From ZC4RG20 sp963782445 (lineage in GTDB: Bacteria; Pseudomonadota; Gammaproteobacteria; Steroidobacterales; Rariloculaceae), in NCBI GenBank assembly GCA_963782445.1, contig CAWAJM010000001.1, forward strand, positions 1,612,001 through 1,676,000: a stretch of 64,000 nucleotides of DNA, read 5' to 3'. This document shows positions 1-8,630 of this stretch, piece by piece. How positions within the stretch are numbered: position 1 is the stretch's first letter; every line of letters begins with the position of its first letter. The notes under the pieces were generated by a model. The model was not told the DNA's origin and ran no database searches. It was given only the letters and a program-made list of their open reading frames with translations. A program made the translations under genes and the position numbers.

Positions 1-1
1 A

Positions 2-415
2 CGCGTGCGCGGATTCTTGTTCGCGGCGTTCGGCCGCGCAGGGCCGGTGGCGGGAAGGCTCGGCAACCACATTCAGATGCAGCACGTCATCGACGTGGCG
101 CCGGACGGCAAGACCGCCGAGATCCGCGGCCGTATGCTGCAGCAGCTGAGCTTCGGCGGCCGGCCGTCGCTGGGCGCGGCGATCTACGAGAACGAGGCCG
201 TGAAGGAAGACGGGGTCTGGAAGTTCGCGAAGGTCCATGCTTACAACACGTGGACCGCTGGCTACGAGGGGGGCTGGGCCAAGAACCCGGGCCGGAGGGT
301 GCCGGGGCCCAACGCCTCCTATCCGCCGGATAAGCCACCGACGCTCGTGTTTCAAATGTTCCCGCATGTCTACGAGATCCCGTTTCATTATCGGAATCCC
401 GTTACGGGCCGCTAG
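2..415 (+). CDS. SnoaL-like / NTF2-fold protein, 5'-truncated by window edge
   Basis: The frame is open from the first bases of the window, so the N-terminus is missing. The visible 130-odd residues contain a stretch in which a regulatory or catalytic cone-shaped NTF2 fold is plausible: MQHVIDVAPDGKTAEIRGR, then GGRPSLGAAIYENEAVKEDG followed by VWKFAKVHAYNTW. The pattern of beta strands ending in 'EDGVWKFAKVH' is typical of SnoaL-like domains of the nuclear transport factor 2 family. Proteins of this kind include hydratases, isomerases and many of unknown function. No catalytic residue can be assigned. It ends with TAG and is convergent with the next gene. The family call is by eye and the specific function is unknown. 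Confidence 0.5.
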   Translation, partial: RVRGFLFAAFGRAGPVAGRLGNHIQMQHVIDVAPDGKTAEIRGRMLQQLSFGGRPSLGAAIYENEAVKEDGVWKFAKVHAYNTWTAGYEGGWAKNPGRRVPGPNASYPPDKPPTLVFQMFPHVYEIPFHYRNPVTGR

Positions 416-438
416 GCAGGCGGCCCCTCGCCCCCCCC

Positions 439-472
439 AAAAAAAAGCGCCCTCGCCGAAAGGAGAGGGCGC
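439..472 (-). terminator. Rho-independent terminator for the minus-strand gene at 601-1449
   Basis: An 8-bp GC-rich stem GCGCCCTC/GAGGGCGC (447-454 with 465-472) has a 10-nt loop. Read on the minus strand it is followed directly by a run of eight T (439-446). It lies about 130 bp past the stop of the HEPN-like gene. On the plus strand no T-run follows, so it probably acts mainly for minus-strand transcripts. Confidence 0.7.
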
Positions 473-600
473 AGTCTGAACAGGAAAAAGCAAGGATTGG
501 CGAGCCCTACGTTACGCCCGAGTGCAGCGGCCGTCTGTGATTCAGTTCAAAGATCGCCGCACGGGCTATGGCTGTCCCGGACGCGCCGAACGGACGCCGC

Positions 601-1449
601 TCAGGACGTCGCTTCGGAGGATCGGCGCACGTAATCGAGCGGCCCGGCTGCGGCCGGCTCGCGCGGACGCGCCAGGCGCTGGAGACGCAGAAACGCGGCG
701 ACGCTGTGCGCCGTGCGCGCATGCTCCCAATCGGCGTGAATCGAGGCTCCGCCCGAGAGGATCTCGCCGACGGCTGTGGGGGCATCTTCGAGCGCGGGAC
801 CGGCGCCGTCGTAGTACAGGCGGTGCAGCGCCCGGTGCAACCGCTGCGGAAACACGGCGAGGGCGCCAAGCTCGGTCCGCCCCACGGCGTCGATGAAGTC
901 CGTGCCCGTGTCGTCGTCCATGTCCGTGCCGGCCGAGAGCCGTGGGCGCAGCGGCTGCACGACGGTCCGGTAATACCGGCGCCACCCGTCGAGCTCCGCG
1001 AACAGCGGCTCGAGTCCGACGGGGCCCGGGCCTTCGGGATCGCCGGTATCGAGCTCGGCTCGGGGCGATGCTGCCCGGCGCGTTCGGAGCAGCGCCGTGC
1101 GGAAGATCTCCGGGTGGCGATGTGCGAAACGCAACAGCTGGCCGGCGCTGTTGCTGTTGCGGCTTTCTTCGTAGACGCGGGCGAGCGCGGCGAACAGTCC
1201 CGTCCGCAGCGCAGCCCGGATACGGCCCCAGAAGCTCGCGTGGATGTCCATCTGCCCGGCGACCTCGGCGTCGGCGTCGGCCATGTAGCGAAACGTGAGC
1301 TCCGTATAAGCGAAGGACGCACACGATCGCCCGTCACGCTCGAATACCGCGAGACGGTTCTGAAATTCGATGTCCAGCGGCGCCATTTCGCTGTCGTCCT
1401 TGCGTGCGAGCCGAATGACGTTCCTCGATGCGAGGTCCCGAGGCAGCAT
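601..1449 (-). CDS. HEPN/AbiU2-like hypothetical protein
   Basis: This 282-aa soluble protein has no signal peptide. Residues about 65-110 (FWGRIRAALRTGLFAALARV, then YEESRNSNSAGQLLRFAHRH) resemble the HEPN fold of the AbiU2 type: a helix ending in an 'aLaRvyD/E' motif and then a 'S-S-x-x-LL' helix. HEPN domains are often RNases or RNA-binding domains of abortive-infection and toxin systems. I do not see an unambiguous RxxxxH catalytic motif of that family, so RNase activity should not be assumed. The ATG at 1449 has GAGAGG a few bases upstream. No antitoxin partner is visible beside it: the neighbours are a SnoaL-like gene and kdpE, 119 bp away. It could be a defence gene or an unrelated conserved hypothetical. 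Confidence 0.55.
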   Translation of the reverse strand: MLPRDLASRNVIRLARKDDSEMAPLDIEFQNRLAVFERDGRSCASFAYTELTFRYMADADAEVAGQMDIHASFWGRIRAALRTGLFAALARVYEESRNSNSAGQLLRFAHRHPEIFRTALLRTRRAASPRAELDTGDPEGPGPVGLEPLFAELDGWRRYYRTVVQPLRPRLSAGTDMDDDTGTDFIDAVGRTELGALAVFPQRLHRALHRLYYDGAGPALEDAPTAVGEILSGGASIHADWEHARTAHSVAAFLRLQRLARPREPAAAGPLDYVRRSSEATS

Positions 1450-1568
1450 GTTCCCTCTCGGGCGGGTCTGCCCCCTTTATTAAGGACGCTCGGAACGTCA
1501 ATTGGTGGCTAGGGACGTGCACCTAGGCCGGGCACACAGGCGCCCCTGCGGTCGGCCGCCGGGGCCGC

Positions 1569-2264
1569 TCATTCCTGCGGCCGCAGGCGGTAGCCGACGC
1601 CGGGCTCCGTCAGGATATACATCGGTCGATCCGGCAATTTCTCGATCTTCTGACGGATCTGCCGGATGTAGACGCGCAGGTACTGCACATCGACATCCTC
1701 GCCGCCCCAGGCCGTGCGCAGCAGATGGCGGTGCGTCAGGACCTTGCCCGCATGCACGACGAGCTCGCGCAGCAGGTCGTACTCTTTTCTCGAGAGTTTG
1801 ACCTCCTGCCCGTCGACGCTGACCGTCCGGTGCGTGAGGTCGACCGTGAGGCCGCCGCTCGAGAACACGGGAAGGCTGCCTTCGCTCGCGAGCCGATGCC
1901 GGAGCGCCGTGCGCAGCCGCGCCATGAGCTCGTCGACGCCGAAAGGCTTCGTCACGTAATCGTCGGCGCCCGTGTCGAGCGCCGCGACCTTGCCCCGCTC
2001 GTCGCTGCGGCTCGAGAGCACGAGTACGGGCACGGCGGAATAGGCGCGGATCTGCTGGATGACGTCCATGCCGTCCATGTCGGGCAGGCCGAGATCGAGG
2101 ATCACGAGCTCGGGCTTGAGCTGGCGCACGAGATCGAGCCCCTCGGTGCCGGATTGAGCCTCGCGCACGTCGTAGTTCTGCACGCGCAGCGTGTTGCGCA
2201 GGAACCTCAGGATCGCCGGATCGTCCTCGATGATGAGCACTCGGACCTGGCCGCTCGTCGTCAT
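1569..2264 (-). CDS. kdpE: KdpE-like response regulator (OmpR/PhoB family)
   Basis: A 231-aa two-domain regulator. The N-terminal receiver has the acidic pocket (IIEDD), the phosphorylatable Asp in LVILDLGLPDMDG, the Thr/Ser switch in VLVLSSRSD and the conserved Lys in DDYVTKPFG. The C-terminal half is a winged-helix DNA-binding domain ending in YILTEPGVGYRLRPQE. Receiver and effector sequences match KdpE, which in other bacteria activates the kdpFABC potassium pump when phosphorylated by KdpD. The start codon overlaps the stop of the upstream kinase gene by 4 bp (ATGA), a typical two-component pair. No kdpFABC is present in this window, so the target promoter is unknown. Confidence 0.85.
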   Translation of the reverse strand: MTTSGQVRVLIIEDDPAILRFLRNTLRVQNYDVREAQSGTEGLDLVRQLKPELVILDLGLPDMDGMDVIQQIRAYSAVPVLVLSSRSDERGKVAALDTGADDYVTKPFGVDELMARLRTALRHRLASEGSLPVFSSGGLTVDLTHRTVSVDGQEVKLSRKEYDLLRELVVHAGKVLTHRHLLRTAWGGEDVDVQYLRVYIRQIRQKIEKLPDRPMYILTEPGVGYRLRPQE

Positions 2265-3904
2265 TCGCCTCGTTCTCCGGGCCGATGATCCGGGAGCGTG
2301 ACGGTGAATACGGCGCCGCTGCGGTCCTTTCGGTTCGCGGCCGCGATGCGTCCGCCCATGGCTTCGACGAAGCCCTTGCAGATTGCGAGCCCGAGACCGA
2401 CGCCGGCCGGCCGGTGATCCGCCACTTTGACGCGGAAGAAGCGGTCGAAGATGTGAGCCATGTCGGTGTCCGGGATACCGGGACCCTCGTCGAGGACCTC
2501 GACGGTCACGGCACCGGGCCGCCCTCGCACGCGCAGCTCGATGATCGAGCCCTTCGACGAGTATTTGGCCGCGTTGTCGAGCAGGTTGACGATGACGTGC
2601 TCCGTCAGCACGAAATCGGCCGGGACCATGGGCAGATCGCCGGCGAGCTCGATGCGCACGTCGTGGTCGCCCAGGGATTTTGCGACACGTTCGAGCGCGG
2701 AGCCGACGGCGTCGCTGAGATCGATCATCTCGATCGTCGGCCGCAGCGCGCCGGCCTCGATGCGAGTCATGTGCAGCACGTTGTCGACGAAGCGGCTGAG
2801 CCGCAGCGTCTCCGTCTCCGCAAACTCGAGCATCTCGGCGCGTGTCTCGCGGTCGTAGAGATCGCCGTATTTACGGAGGCTCGAAATGTTGCCGAGGATG
2901 GAGGCGAGCGGCGTGCGCAGGTCGTGCGAAATGGAGGTCAGCAGGGCCGTTCGCAGGCCTTCGGTCTCGGCCAGCAGCTCGGTCTCGCGCATCTCCTCGG
3001 CCAGCTCGGTCCGCTCGAGGTTCACGGCGGCCTGATCGTTGAGCGCATCGAGGAGCCGCAGCTCGTCTTTGGTCAGGGCCCGTTCTCGGCAGATGCCGAC
3101 GACGCCGTTGAGGCCGTCGGCCGTACCGACCGGCCAGAACTGCCAGGCGCAGCGCTCGAAGCCCGCCGTATTGCGGTCGATGGGCTTGCGCGTGTCCCAG
3201 CATGCCGATGCGGCGGCCAAGTCTTCGGAATCGAGCTGGATTTCGGGTGGGTGCACGGCGCAGACGTTGAGGCCCGCACCCGTATCGAGCAGCAGGGCCG
3301 CTTCGGCATGCAGCAGCGAGCCAATTCGGCGCACGATCTCCGCAGCCAGCTCCCGTCTCGTCGAGAGCACGGCCAGCCGGCCGCTGAATGTGTAGAGCTG
3401 ATCGACGATCCGGCTCGTGTGGTCGGCCGCGACGGCGCGTTGGCGGGCTTGGGCGGCGAGGCTGTTCGTCAGTGCTGCGGCGATCAGGAAGATGGCCAGC
3501 GCCGCGACGGAGCTGGGCTCGGCGACCGCGAACGAGAAGCGGGGCGCGGCGATGAAAAAGCTCGTGGCCAGCACCGAGAGCAGGGCCGTGAACGAGGCGG
3601 TCCAGAAGCCGTAATAGACGGCCGCGACGATGATCACGGGGACGTAGAGCAGCAGGACGTTTTCGAGGTGGGTCAGGCTCTGCACGAGGATGCCGATGCC
3701 GAGCGCAACCGCCACAAGGAACGTGCAGAACAGCAACGCGAGCAGGCGATCGAGCACGGGCCGGCGGCCCTCGGACGCCGGGAACGGCGGCGGAGGCGTG
3801 AAGCGCGGGCGCGTACGCCCCACCTCGCGTTCGGCCAGATTCATGGTTCGGAGGGCCCCGGGCGCCGGTTCGTTGGCGGAGAGATGTGTCTGAACGACAG
3901 CCAA
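2261..3904 (-). CDS. kdpD: KdpD-like sensor histidine kinase lacking the N-terminal KdpD domain
   Basis: A 547-aa kinase. About residues 50-155 form a four-helix DUF4118 membrane module as in KdpD. A GAF-like region follows, then the dimerisation/phosphoacceptor helix with His in SISHDLRTPL (near residue 325), the N box NLLDNAAKYS, and the G boxes DEGPGIPD and GVGLGLAICKG. A classical KdpD has about 900 residues and begins with a cytoplasmic KdpD/Usp region; that whole part is absent, so the potassium or c-di-AMP inputs tied to it are probably missing. The likely start is TTG at 3904, with GGGGAG about 10 bases upstream; ATG at 3844 is an alternative. It is translationally coupled to kdpE. 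It lies 126 bp after the TtpC-type gene on the same strand, so some read-through is possible. Confidence 0.8.
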   Translation of the reverse strand: MAVVQTHLSANEPAPGALRTMNLAEREVGRTRPRFTPPPPFPASEGRRPVLDRLLALLFCTFLVAVALGIGILVQSLTHLENVLLLYVPVIIVAAVYYGFWTASFTALLSVLATSFFIAAPRFSFAVAEPSSVAALAIFLIAAALTNSLAAQARQRAVAADHTSRIVDQLYTFSGRLAVLSTRRELAAEIVRRIGSLLHAEAALLLDTGAGLNVCAVHPPEIQLDSEDLAAASACWDTRKPIDRNTAGFERCAWQFWPVGTADGLNGVVGICRERALTKDELRLLDALNDQAAVNLERTELAEEMRETELLAETEGLRTALLTSISHDLRTPLASILGNISSLRKYGDLYDRETRAEMLEFAETETLRLSRFVDNVLHMTRIEAGALRPTIEMIDLSDAVGSALERVAKSLGDHDVRIELAGDLPMVPADFVLTEHVIVNLLDNAAKYSSKGSIIELRVRGRPGAVTVEVLDEGPGIPDTDMAHIFDRFFRVKVADHRPAGVGLGLAICKGFVEAMGGRIAAANRKDRSGAVFTVTLPDHRPGERGE

Positions 3905-4030
3905 GCTCTTGTTACTCCCCGGGCCGGCGAAGCGGCTGGCCGTGGACCGGCCTCGGGCTCGCAGATAAGGAGGCGAGCACCGAGGCGATCCATATGGAGC
4001 TAGAAGACGTTCACTCCGTCACGCGTCGCG

Positions 4031-5593
4031 TCAGGCCGAGCGGGCCTTCCGCGCCTGCGATCCGTTGACGGCTTCTTCGGGCTGATCCTTGCTGATCATG
4101 GCCGCCAGAAGCTGCTGGCTGTATTCGTCGAGCACCTGCGTAATGCTGCGGGCGAACCCGACGAGGCCGGCGTTGATGAACAGCAGCGGAATGGCGACGC
4201 CGAGGCCGAGCACCGTGGCGATCATGGCCTGGCCGATACCATGGGCCATGACCCGCGGGTCGCTCGCGCCGGATGCGACGATGGCATGGAACGTGATGAT
4301 CATGCCGATGACCGTGCCGATCAGGCCGAGCAGCGGGCCAGCCGAGACGCAGAGGCGCAGGAACGACTGGAAGCGCTCGAGCTTGGGCACCTCGCGGAGC
4401 ACGGCTTCGGAGAGCCGGAGCTCTGCCACCTCCGTACTTTCGTTCGGGCTCTCGGCATCCCGGAAGGCCAGGAGCAGCCGGCCGAGCGGGTTGTTGGCCT
4501 TGGGCTGGTCCATGTTCCGCAGCTGCGCGGACACGGCGAGCCGGGTCTTGATCAGGTAGCCGTACTGGATGAGGGCGAACAGCAGGCCCAGCAAGCCGAC
4601 CGTGATGATGACGTAGCCGACCGCGGCGCCGTTCCTGACGCGCTGCACCCAGCTCGGGCGCTCCAGATAGCGCGCGAGCAGGCCGCCGCGGGACGGGTCT
4701 TCCACCGTCTGGACGTAGCCCCCGTTCGAGGGGGCGTTGAACAGCTGACGGCCGAGCGCGACGAGATTGCCCGGCAGCTGGCCATCGAGCGTCGTGAACT
4801 CCTTGTCGCTCGACAAATAGCCGAGGAACTGGCCGTCGCCGAAGGCGGTGAACGGACCGACGCGCACAACCTTTTCTTCCTTCGTCGCGGCCTTACCGTC
4901 CACCATCTGGAAGACGGGCGCGGTATAGCGGACGACCTGGCCCTGGCCCGTCATTTCCCGCTGCAGCTCGTACCAGAGCCGCTCGAGCTCGACGATCGAA
5001 GGCAGCTCCTTGGCGCCCGCGAGGCGGCGCATGAAGTCGGAGCGTTCCTCGCCGCCCGCCGCAGGTTTGTACTGCGTGCTGAGCAAAGACTTCTCGAGCA
5101 GTCCCGCGGAGTCGCCGGCAACCTGGCGGGTTACGCCGAAGAGCTCGCCGAGGTTGCCCTCGTTCTGCGCGAGCAGGGCCTTGATCTCCTTGAGATGCTT
5201 GTCGTTCGCGTTCCACTCGGCGTCGAGCTGCTTGCCGCGCGCCTCTGCCGCATTGCGCCGCCGCACCTGCTCCTGGGCAAGCCGTTCCTGCTCCTGGAGC
5301 GCCTTGCGCGCGTCGGCCAAGCGCTTCTTGTCCAGGGTGGTCTCCTGGGCGCGAAGCTGGGCGCCGGCTTTGGCCAGCATGTCGAAGATCTTGGCCCGTG
5401 CGCGCGCCTTGGCTTCGGCCTCGGCCTTGGCCTTGGCTTCCTGCTCGGCCTTGGCTTCGGCCACGGCCTTCTGTTCGCGGCGATCCGTCTGCGTGTTCTG
5501 CTGCGCGCGGGCGACGGTGACGAACGAACCCCAACCGAGACCCGTTGCAATGGCCACCAGCAGGGCGTGCGAAGCGATTTTTCGGATATTCAC
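4031..5593 (-). CDS. TtpC-type long MotA/TolQ/ExbB proton channel protein (copy B)
   Basis: A 520-aa protein. It has an N-terminal signal sequence, a long Ala/Lys/Glu-rich periplasmic coiled coil (about residues 30-130), a middle domain (ELERLWYELQREMTGQGQVV), and a C-terminal MotA/TolQ/ExbB channel domain with transmembrane segments including GPLLGLIGTVIGMIITF. This is the architecture of TtpC, the extra component of Vibrio TonB2 systems. The family couples proton flow to TonB; the periplasmic arm is thought to relay force or contact partners. The start is GTG at 5593, inside a 4-bp GTGA overlap with the stop of the DUF3450 gene, so the two are translationally coupled. It is clearly paralogous to the gene at 9572-10990, sharing ERLW, REMTGQGQV and RLLLAFRD-like segments. 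It is the last gene of the operon. Confidence 0.85.
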   Translation of the reverse strand: MNIRKIASHALLVAIATGLGWGSFVTVARAQQNTQTDRREQKAVAEAKAEQEAKAKAEAEAKARARAKIFDMLAKAGAQLRAQETTLDKKRLADARKALQEQERLAQEQVRRRNAAEARGKQLDAEWNANDKHLKEIKALLAQNEGNLGELFGVTRQVAGDSAGLLEKSLLSTQYKPAAGGEERSDFMRRLAGAKELPSIVELERLWYELQREMTGQGQVVRYTAPVFQMVDGKAATKEEKVVRVGPFTAFGDGQFLGYLSSDKEFTTLDGQLPGNLVALGRQLFNAPSNGGYVQTVEDPSRGGLLARYLERPSWVQRVRNGAAVGYVIITVGLLGLLFALIQYGYLIKTRLAVSAQLRNMDQPKANNPLGRLLLAFRDAESPNESTEVAELRLSEAVLREVPKLERFQSFLRLCVSAGPLLGLIGTVIGMIITFHAIVASGASDPRVMAHGIGQAMIATVLGLGVAIPLLFINAGLVGFARSITQVLDEYSQQLLAAMISKDQPEEAVNGSQARKARSA

Positions 5594-6300
5594 AGCCCTG
5601 TCTCCTTCGCGGCCGGAACCGGAACGGTCACCAGATCCGCCGCTGTCTGCTCCTTCGCCATCTTGATCGCGTCCGTGATGGCGCGCGCGAACCTCGGTGC
5701 GGCTTTCCACTTGCGAGTCGCCGCATCCCAGTAGCCGCTCTCTTGGCCGTCTTGAGTCTGGTACATGAGCGAGACGCGGCCGAGGTGGACGAAGATCGCC
5801 TTGCGGCCGTCGGGCAGCTTGCCGTCGTAGGCGGCCATCTTCTGGCCGTAGTCGAGCTCGATCTGATACGCCTCCATGAGCCGGCGGTACTTGTTGAAGT
5901 AGTTGCCGTCGGTAGCCATGAGCGCGCCGAGCTGATCGAGCCGCGCCTGCCGCTCGTCGGTCAGAAACGGCAGATCCTGCGCCACGAACTTCGTGAGGCC
6001 GTCGTACATCTTCTGGAGCAGCGGCCCGATGGCCGCATTCGTGGCATCCAGCCCGGCGATCTGCTTCTGCAGCGAATCGATATCCGACTGCTGCGACGTG
6101 ATGAGCTGCTGCAGCTCGATGTCGTAGCGGGTGAGGCTTTCGCTGTCGGCGAGCAGGCTCGCGTATTTCTCGGCCGGGCTCATCTTGTTGTCCTGAGCCG
6201 AGGCCAAGCCGGTATAGCCGGCGAACAGCAGAGCGGCGGCCGTGCCGACCGCGCTCATCATTCCGATCATGTACCAACGTCTGCGGGTCATAGTCCCCAA
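5590..6300 (-). CDS. DUF3450-family periplasmic coiled-coil protein (copy B)
   Basis: A 236-aa exported protein. The signal peptide ends at about residue 36 (TGLASAQ). A coiled coil follows over about residues 45-90, then the conserved core QDLPFLTDERQARLDQL and YQIELDYGQKMAAYDG, and then LGRVSLMYQTQDGQESGYWD. These are hallmarks of DUF3450. The biochemical role of DUF3450 is not established, but it is repeatedly encoded upstream of TtpC-like genes, suggesting a periplasmic partner for the channel's long arm. It starts at ATG 6300 or at the second Met (6291), which opens the signal peptide better. It is coupled to the downstream TtpC-type gene and follows the TPR gene by 21 bp. Confidence 0.8.
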   Translation of the reverse strand: MGTMTRRRWYMIGMMSAVGTAAALLFAGYTGLASAQDNKMSPAEKYASLLADSESLTRYDIELQQLITSQQSDIDSLQKQIAGLDATNAAIGPLLQKMYDGLTKFVAQDLPFLTDERQARLDQLGALMATDGNYFNKYRRLMEAYQIELDYGQKMAAYDGKLPDGRKAIFVHLGRVSLMYQTQDGQESGYWDAATRKWKAAPRFARAITDAIKMAKEQTAADLVTVPVPAAKETGL

Positions 6301-6321
6301 TCCTGTCGATCAACCGCTACG

Positions 6322-7569
6322 CTACGACTTGCTCTTGGCATCGATGGCCGCGAGATAGCTCTGGGCGGTCTTGCGATACTTGGACGATCTCGTCGCACGC
6401 TCGAAGTAGGGCTTCGATGCCTTGAACTTGTCTTGACTGTACAAGGCGACGCCCATGAGCAGCTGGGCGTTTTCCGGGTCGCCGAGTTTGCCCTTGTCGA
6501 TAGCCTTCTTGACCGCATTGGCGGCCGCGTCCCAGTCCTTGTTCTGCATGTGCACCTGGGCGAGGCGCAGATACAGATCGCCCTTGTCCGACAACTCGGC
6601 GGCCTTCTCGAGCGGCGGGACGGACTTGTCGAACTCGCGCGCCGAAATCCAGCAGTTCGACAGCGTCGAATAGTCCTGCGAGGTCGGCTTCAGCTTTTTG
6701 TCCGCGATGGCCTTTTGGAGAATCTGCGCGCAGCGGTAGGGCACGTCGTCGTAGGCCGCCATCTGCGCAAGCCGGCGATACTCGGATTCCTGCGTCAGGA
6801 GCCCGCCGTTGTAGGCCGTCTGCAGGGCCGCGAGGGCCGAGTCGAAATCGTTCGTGGCCTGGTAATAGGAGGACAGGTTAATCCAGTAGTTCTTGTTGTC
6901 CGGCTTGGCCTCGATCATGCGCTTCACGAGCGGGATCGCATTCTTGAATTGGTTGCGATCGACGTACATCGCGAGCAGCAGCTCCATCCAGCCCGTGTTC
7001 GGCTCCTCCATGAGCGCGATGCACTTCTTGGCGGCTTCGAAGGCACGATTGTCCTTCGGGTTCTGCTGGTAGTAGGAGACGGCGAGCAGGTAGTAGGCCG
7101 CAGAGTTGGGCATCTGGGCCGTCTTGAACCAGTTCTCGAGCGCCGCAGCACCTTCCTTGTACTTGCCGTCGACGATGTAGAGCGAGGCAATGTTGTAGCG
7201 GATCTGCTGAGATTCCTTCATGTTCAGACCGCCGGCATCGAGGGCCTTCTGGAGGTGCTGGCGCGTGCCCTCCGTGTCGCCCTGGCCGTTGCTGATCTGC
7301 GCGTAGATTTCCTCCACGCGGCTCAGCTCATAGGGGCTCAGCCGGTCGAGCTTCAGCGAGTCGAGCTTGGCCTTGGCGCCCTTGTAGTCGTTCATGTTCA
7401 AGGCCTGAATCGCTTCCTGCAGGATTCTGGCCGTGTATTGCCCGATGCTTCCGCTCGACTGTTCCTTTTTTTCGTCGTTGCCGGCACGCTGGGCAAGCAC
7501 CTGCGTCGGTGCGCCCGCCAGCAGGCAAAGCGATAGGGCGATGCTGAGTGTAGTAACGCGCGAGGCCAT
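6322..7569 (-). CDS. Secreted TPR-repeat protein of the TonB2-like operon
   Basis: A 415-aa protein with a clear Sec signal peptide (SLCLLAGAPTQVLAQ, cleavage near residue 26). The rest is helical, with multiple tetratricopeptide-type repeats, for example around NAAYYLLAVSYYQQNPKDNR-like and WMELLLAMYVDRNQFKNAI segments and the C-terminal AQLLMGVALYSQDKFKASK. TPR scaffolds mediate protein contacts. TPR genes sit beside tonB2/exbB2/exbD2/ttpC in several gammaproteobacteria, so a periplasmic or outer-membrane-associated adaptor is inferred. It is located 9 bp after tonB and 21 bp before the DUF3450 gene on the same strand, so it is certainly co-transcribed. Confidence 0.8.
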   Translation of the reverse strand: MASRVTTLSIALSLCLLAGAPTQVLAQRAGNDEKKEQSSGSIGQYTARILQEAIQALNMNDYKGAKAKLDSLKLDRLSPYELSRVEEIYAQISNGQGDTEGTRQHLQKALDAGGLNMKESQQIRYNIASLYIVDGKYKEGAAALENWFKTAQMPNSAAYYLLAVSYYQQNPKDNRAFEAAKKCIALMEEPNTGWMELLLAMYVDRNQFKNAIPLVKRMIEAKPDNKNYWINLSSYYQATNDFDSALAALQTAYNGGLLTQESEYRRLAQMAAYDDVPYRCAQILQKAIADKKLKPTSQDYSTLSNCWISAREFDKSVPPLEKAAELSDKGDLYLRLAQVHMQNKDWDAAANAVKKAIDKGKLGDPENAQLLMGVALYSQDKFKASKPYFERATRSSKYRKTAQSYLAAIDAKSKS

Positions 7570-7578
7570 ATCCGGTTC

Positions 7579-8181
7579 CTACTTCTTCGCGAGCTGGAAG
7601 ACGATCTTGGTCTGCATCCCGACGCGCTCGACGGCTTGGCCGTCTTCGACCTTCGGGTTGTAGCGCCAACGGACGATGGACCGGAGTGCCGCTTCGTCGA
7701 AGACACGCTTGGGCTGAGAATCGACGACTTGGGGGTCTTTGACCGAGCCCGTCTGCGTGATCGTGAAGCGTACGATGACCCAGCCCTCGATGCCGCGCTC
7801 GAGCGCGCGCGGCGGGTAGTCCGGCGGGATGCGCACGAGCGGGAGCGGATCGGTGTCGCTGCCGCCCGAGATGCCGAGCTTGCCGAGCGCCGCCCCGGGG
7901 TTGAGGTCGGGGTTCAGCGAGGCGACGACGTTGTCGACGCCACCGCTTTGGAACGTCATCTTCGGTGCCGTCGGGACGGGGGGAGGGGGCTTACGCTGTA
8001 CGCGCTCCTCCTGCTTCGTCTCGACCTGCGACTCGCGGCGTTGCCGTGTGAACTCGATGCGCGTGGCCTGCACCTGCGTGCCGACATTGGTGGGCACGCT
8101 GATGAGCCGCCACAGCACCCAGAAGATCGCCAGCGTGAGGCCGGCGCCGAAAAGTAATGTGATAGGTAACCGAGCGATCAT
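7579..8181 (-). CDS. tonB: TonB-family energy transducer
   Basis: A 200-aa protein. It has one N-terminal transmembrane anchor (LLFGAGLTLAIFWVLWRLIS), a short periplasmic linker with a Pro stretch (RKPPPPVPTAPK), and a C-terminal TonB domain over about residues 110-198: YPPRALERGIEGWVIVRFTI, then GSVKDPQVVDSQP and ALRSIVRWRYNPK. It transmits proton-motive force from the ExbB/ExbD complex to TonB-dependent outer-membrane receptors. The linker is short compared with E. coli TonB, as in TonB2-type proteins that work together with TtpC. It lies 20 bp after the second exbD and 9 bp before the TPR gene. Confidence 0.88.
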   Translation of the reverse strand: MIARLPITLLFGAGLTLAIFWVLWRLISVPTNVGTQVQATRIEFTRQRRESQVETKQEERVQRKPPPPVPTAPKMTFQSGGVDNVVASLNPDLNPGAALGKLGISGGSDTDPLPLVRIPPDYPPRALERGIEGWVIVRFTITQTGSVKDPQVVDSQPKRVFDEAALRSIVRWRYNPKVEDGQAVERVGMQTKIVFQLAKK

Positions 8182-8201
8182 GATAGTCCTGCTCGCTTGC
8201 T

Positions 8202-8609
8202 TTAACCGTTGGGATTGGCGGCGATGGACACGGACGTGATGCCGCCGCGCCGGACCTCGTCCATGACCTTGGCGACCTGGCCCGCCTGCGAGTTCTTGTC
8301 GGCCATGATGACGACGGTGTCGTCCGGCCGCTCGATGTGCAGCCGCTCGATCATGGGCCGCAGGTTGCGCAGCTCGACGCGCTTGCGGTCCATCCAGATG
8401 TCGCCGTTCTGGCGAATGGCGATGAGCAGATTGCCGGACTGGCGGTATTGGGCCGTCGAGGCGTTCGGCTCGACGACGGTCACCCCGGCCTGTTTGACGA
8501 ACGAGGTCGTGATGATGAAGAAGATCAGCAGGTTGACCGTGAAGTCCAACATCGGCGCGAGGTCGATGCCGTGCTCCTCCGAGTCTGCCGAGTGCCTCCG
8601 TGACTCCAT
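8202..8609 (-). CDS. exbD: ExbD/TolR-family protein, second copy
   Basis: A 135-aa biopolymer-transport protein. It has a short cytoplasmic N-terminus and a single transmembrane helix carrying the conserved proton-binding Asp (APMLDFTVNLLIFFIIT), followed by a periplasmic ExbD domain (PDDTVVIMADKNSQAGQVAK). It should form the dimeric rotor/plug of the ExbB pentamer. A strong ribosome site (GGGGGAG, 5 bases before ATG) supports the start at 8609. It follows the first exbD by 21 bp. The two ExbDs are clearly paralogous in the membrane helix but differ in the periplasmic part, so they may form a heterodimer. Confidence 0.88.
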   Translation of the reverse strand: MESRRHSADSEEHGIDLAPMLDFTVNLLIFFIITTSFVKQAGVTVVEPNASTAQYRQSGNLLIAIRQNGDIWMDRKRVELRNLRPMIERLHIERPDDTVVIMADKNSQAGQVAKVMDEVRRGGITSVSIAANPNG

Positions 8610-8630
8610 ATATGCTCCCCCGGTCCCGGC

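Noticed and set aside
4031..6313. A single 760-codon gene covering TtpC(B) and its upstream neighbour
   Set aside because: The frame is open by chance through the DUF3450 gene; the GTG at 5593 in the GTGA overlap starts a proper signal peptide.
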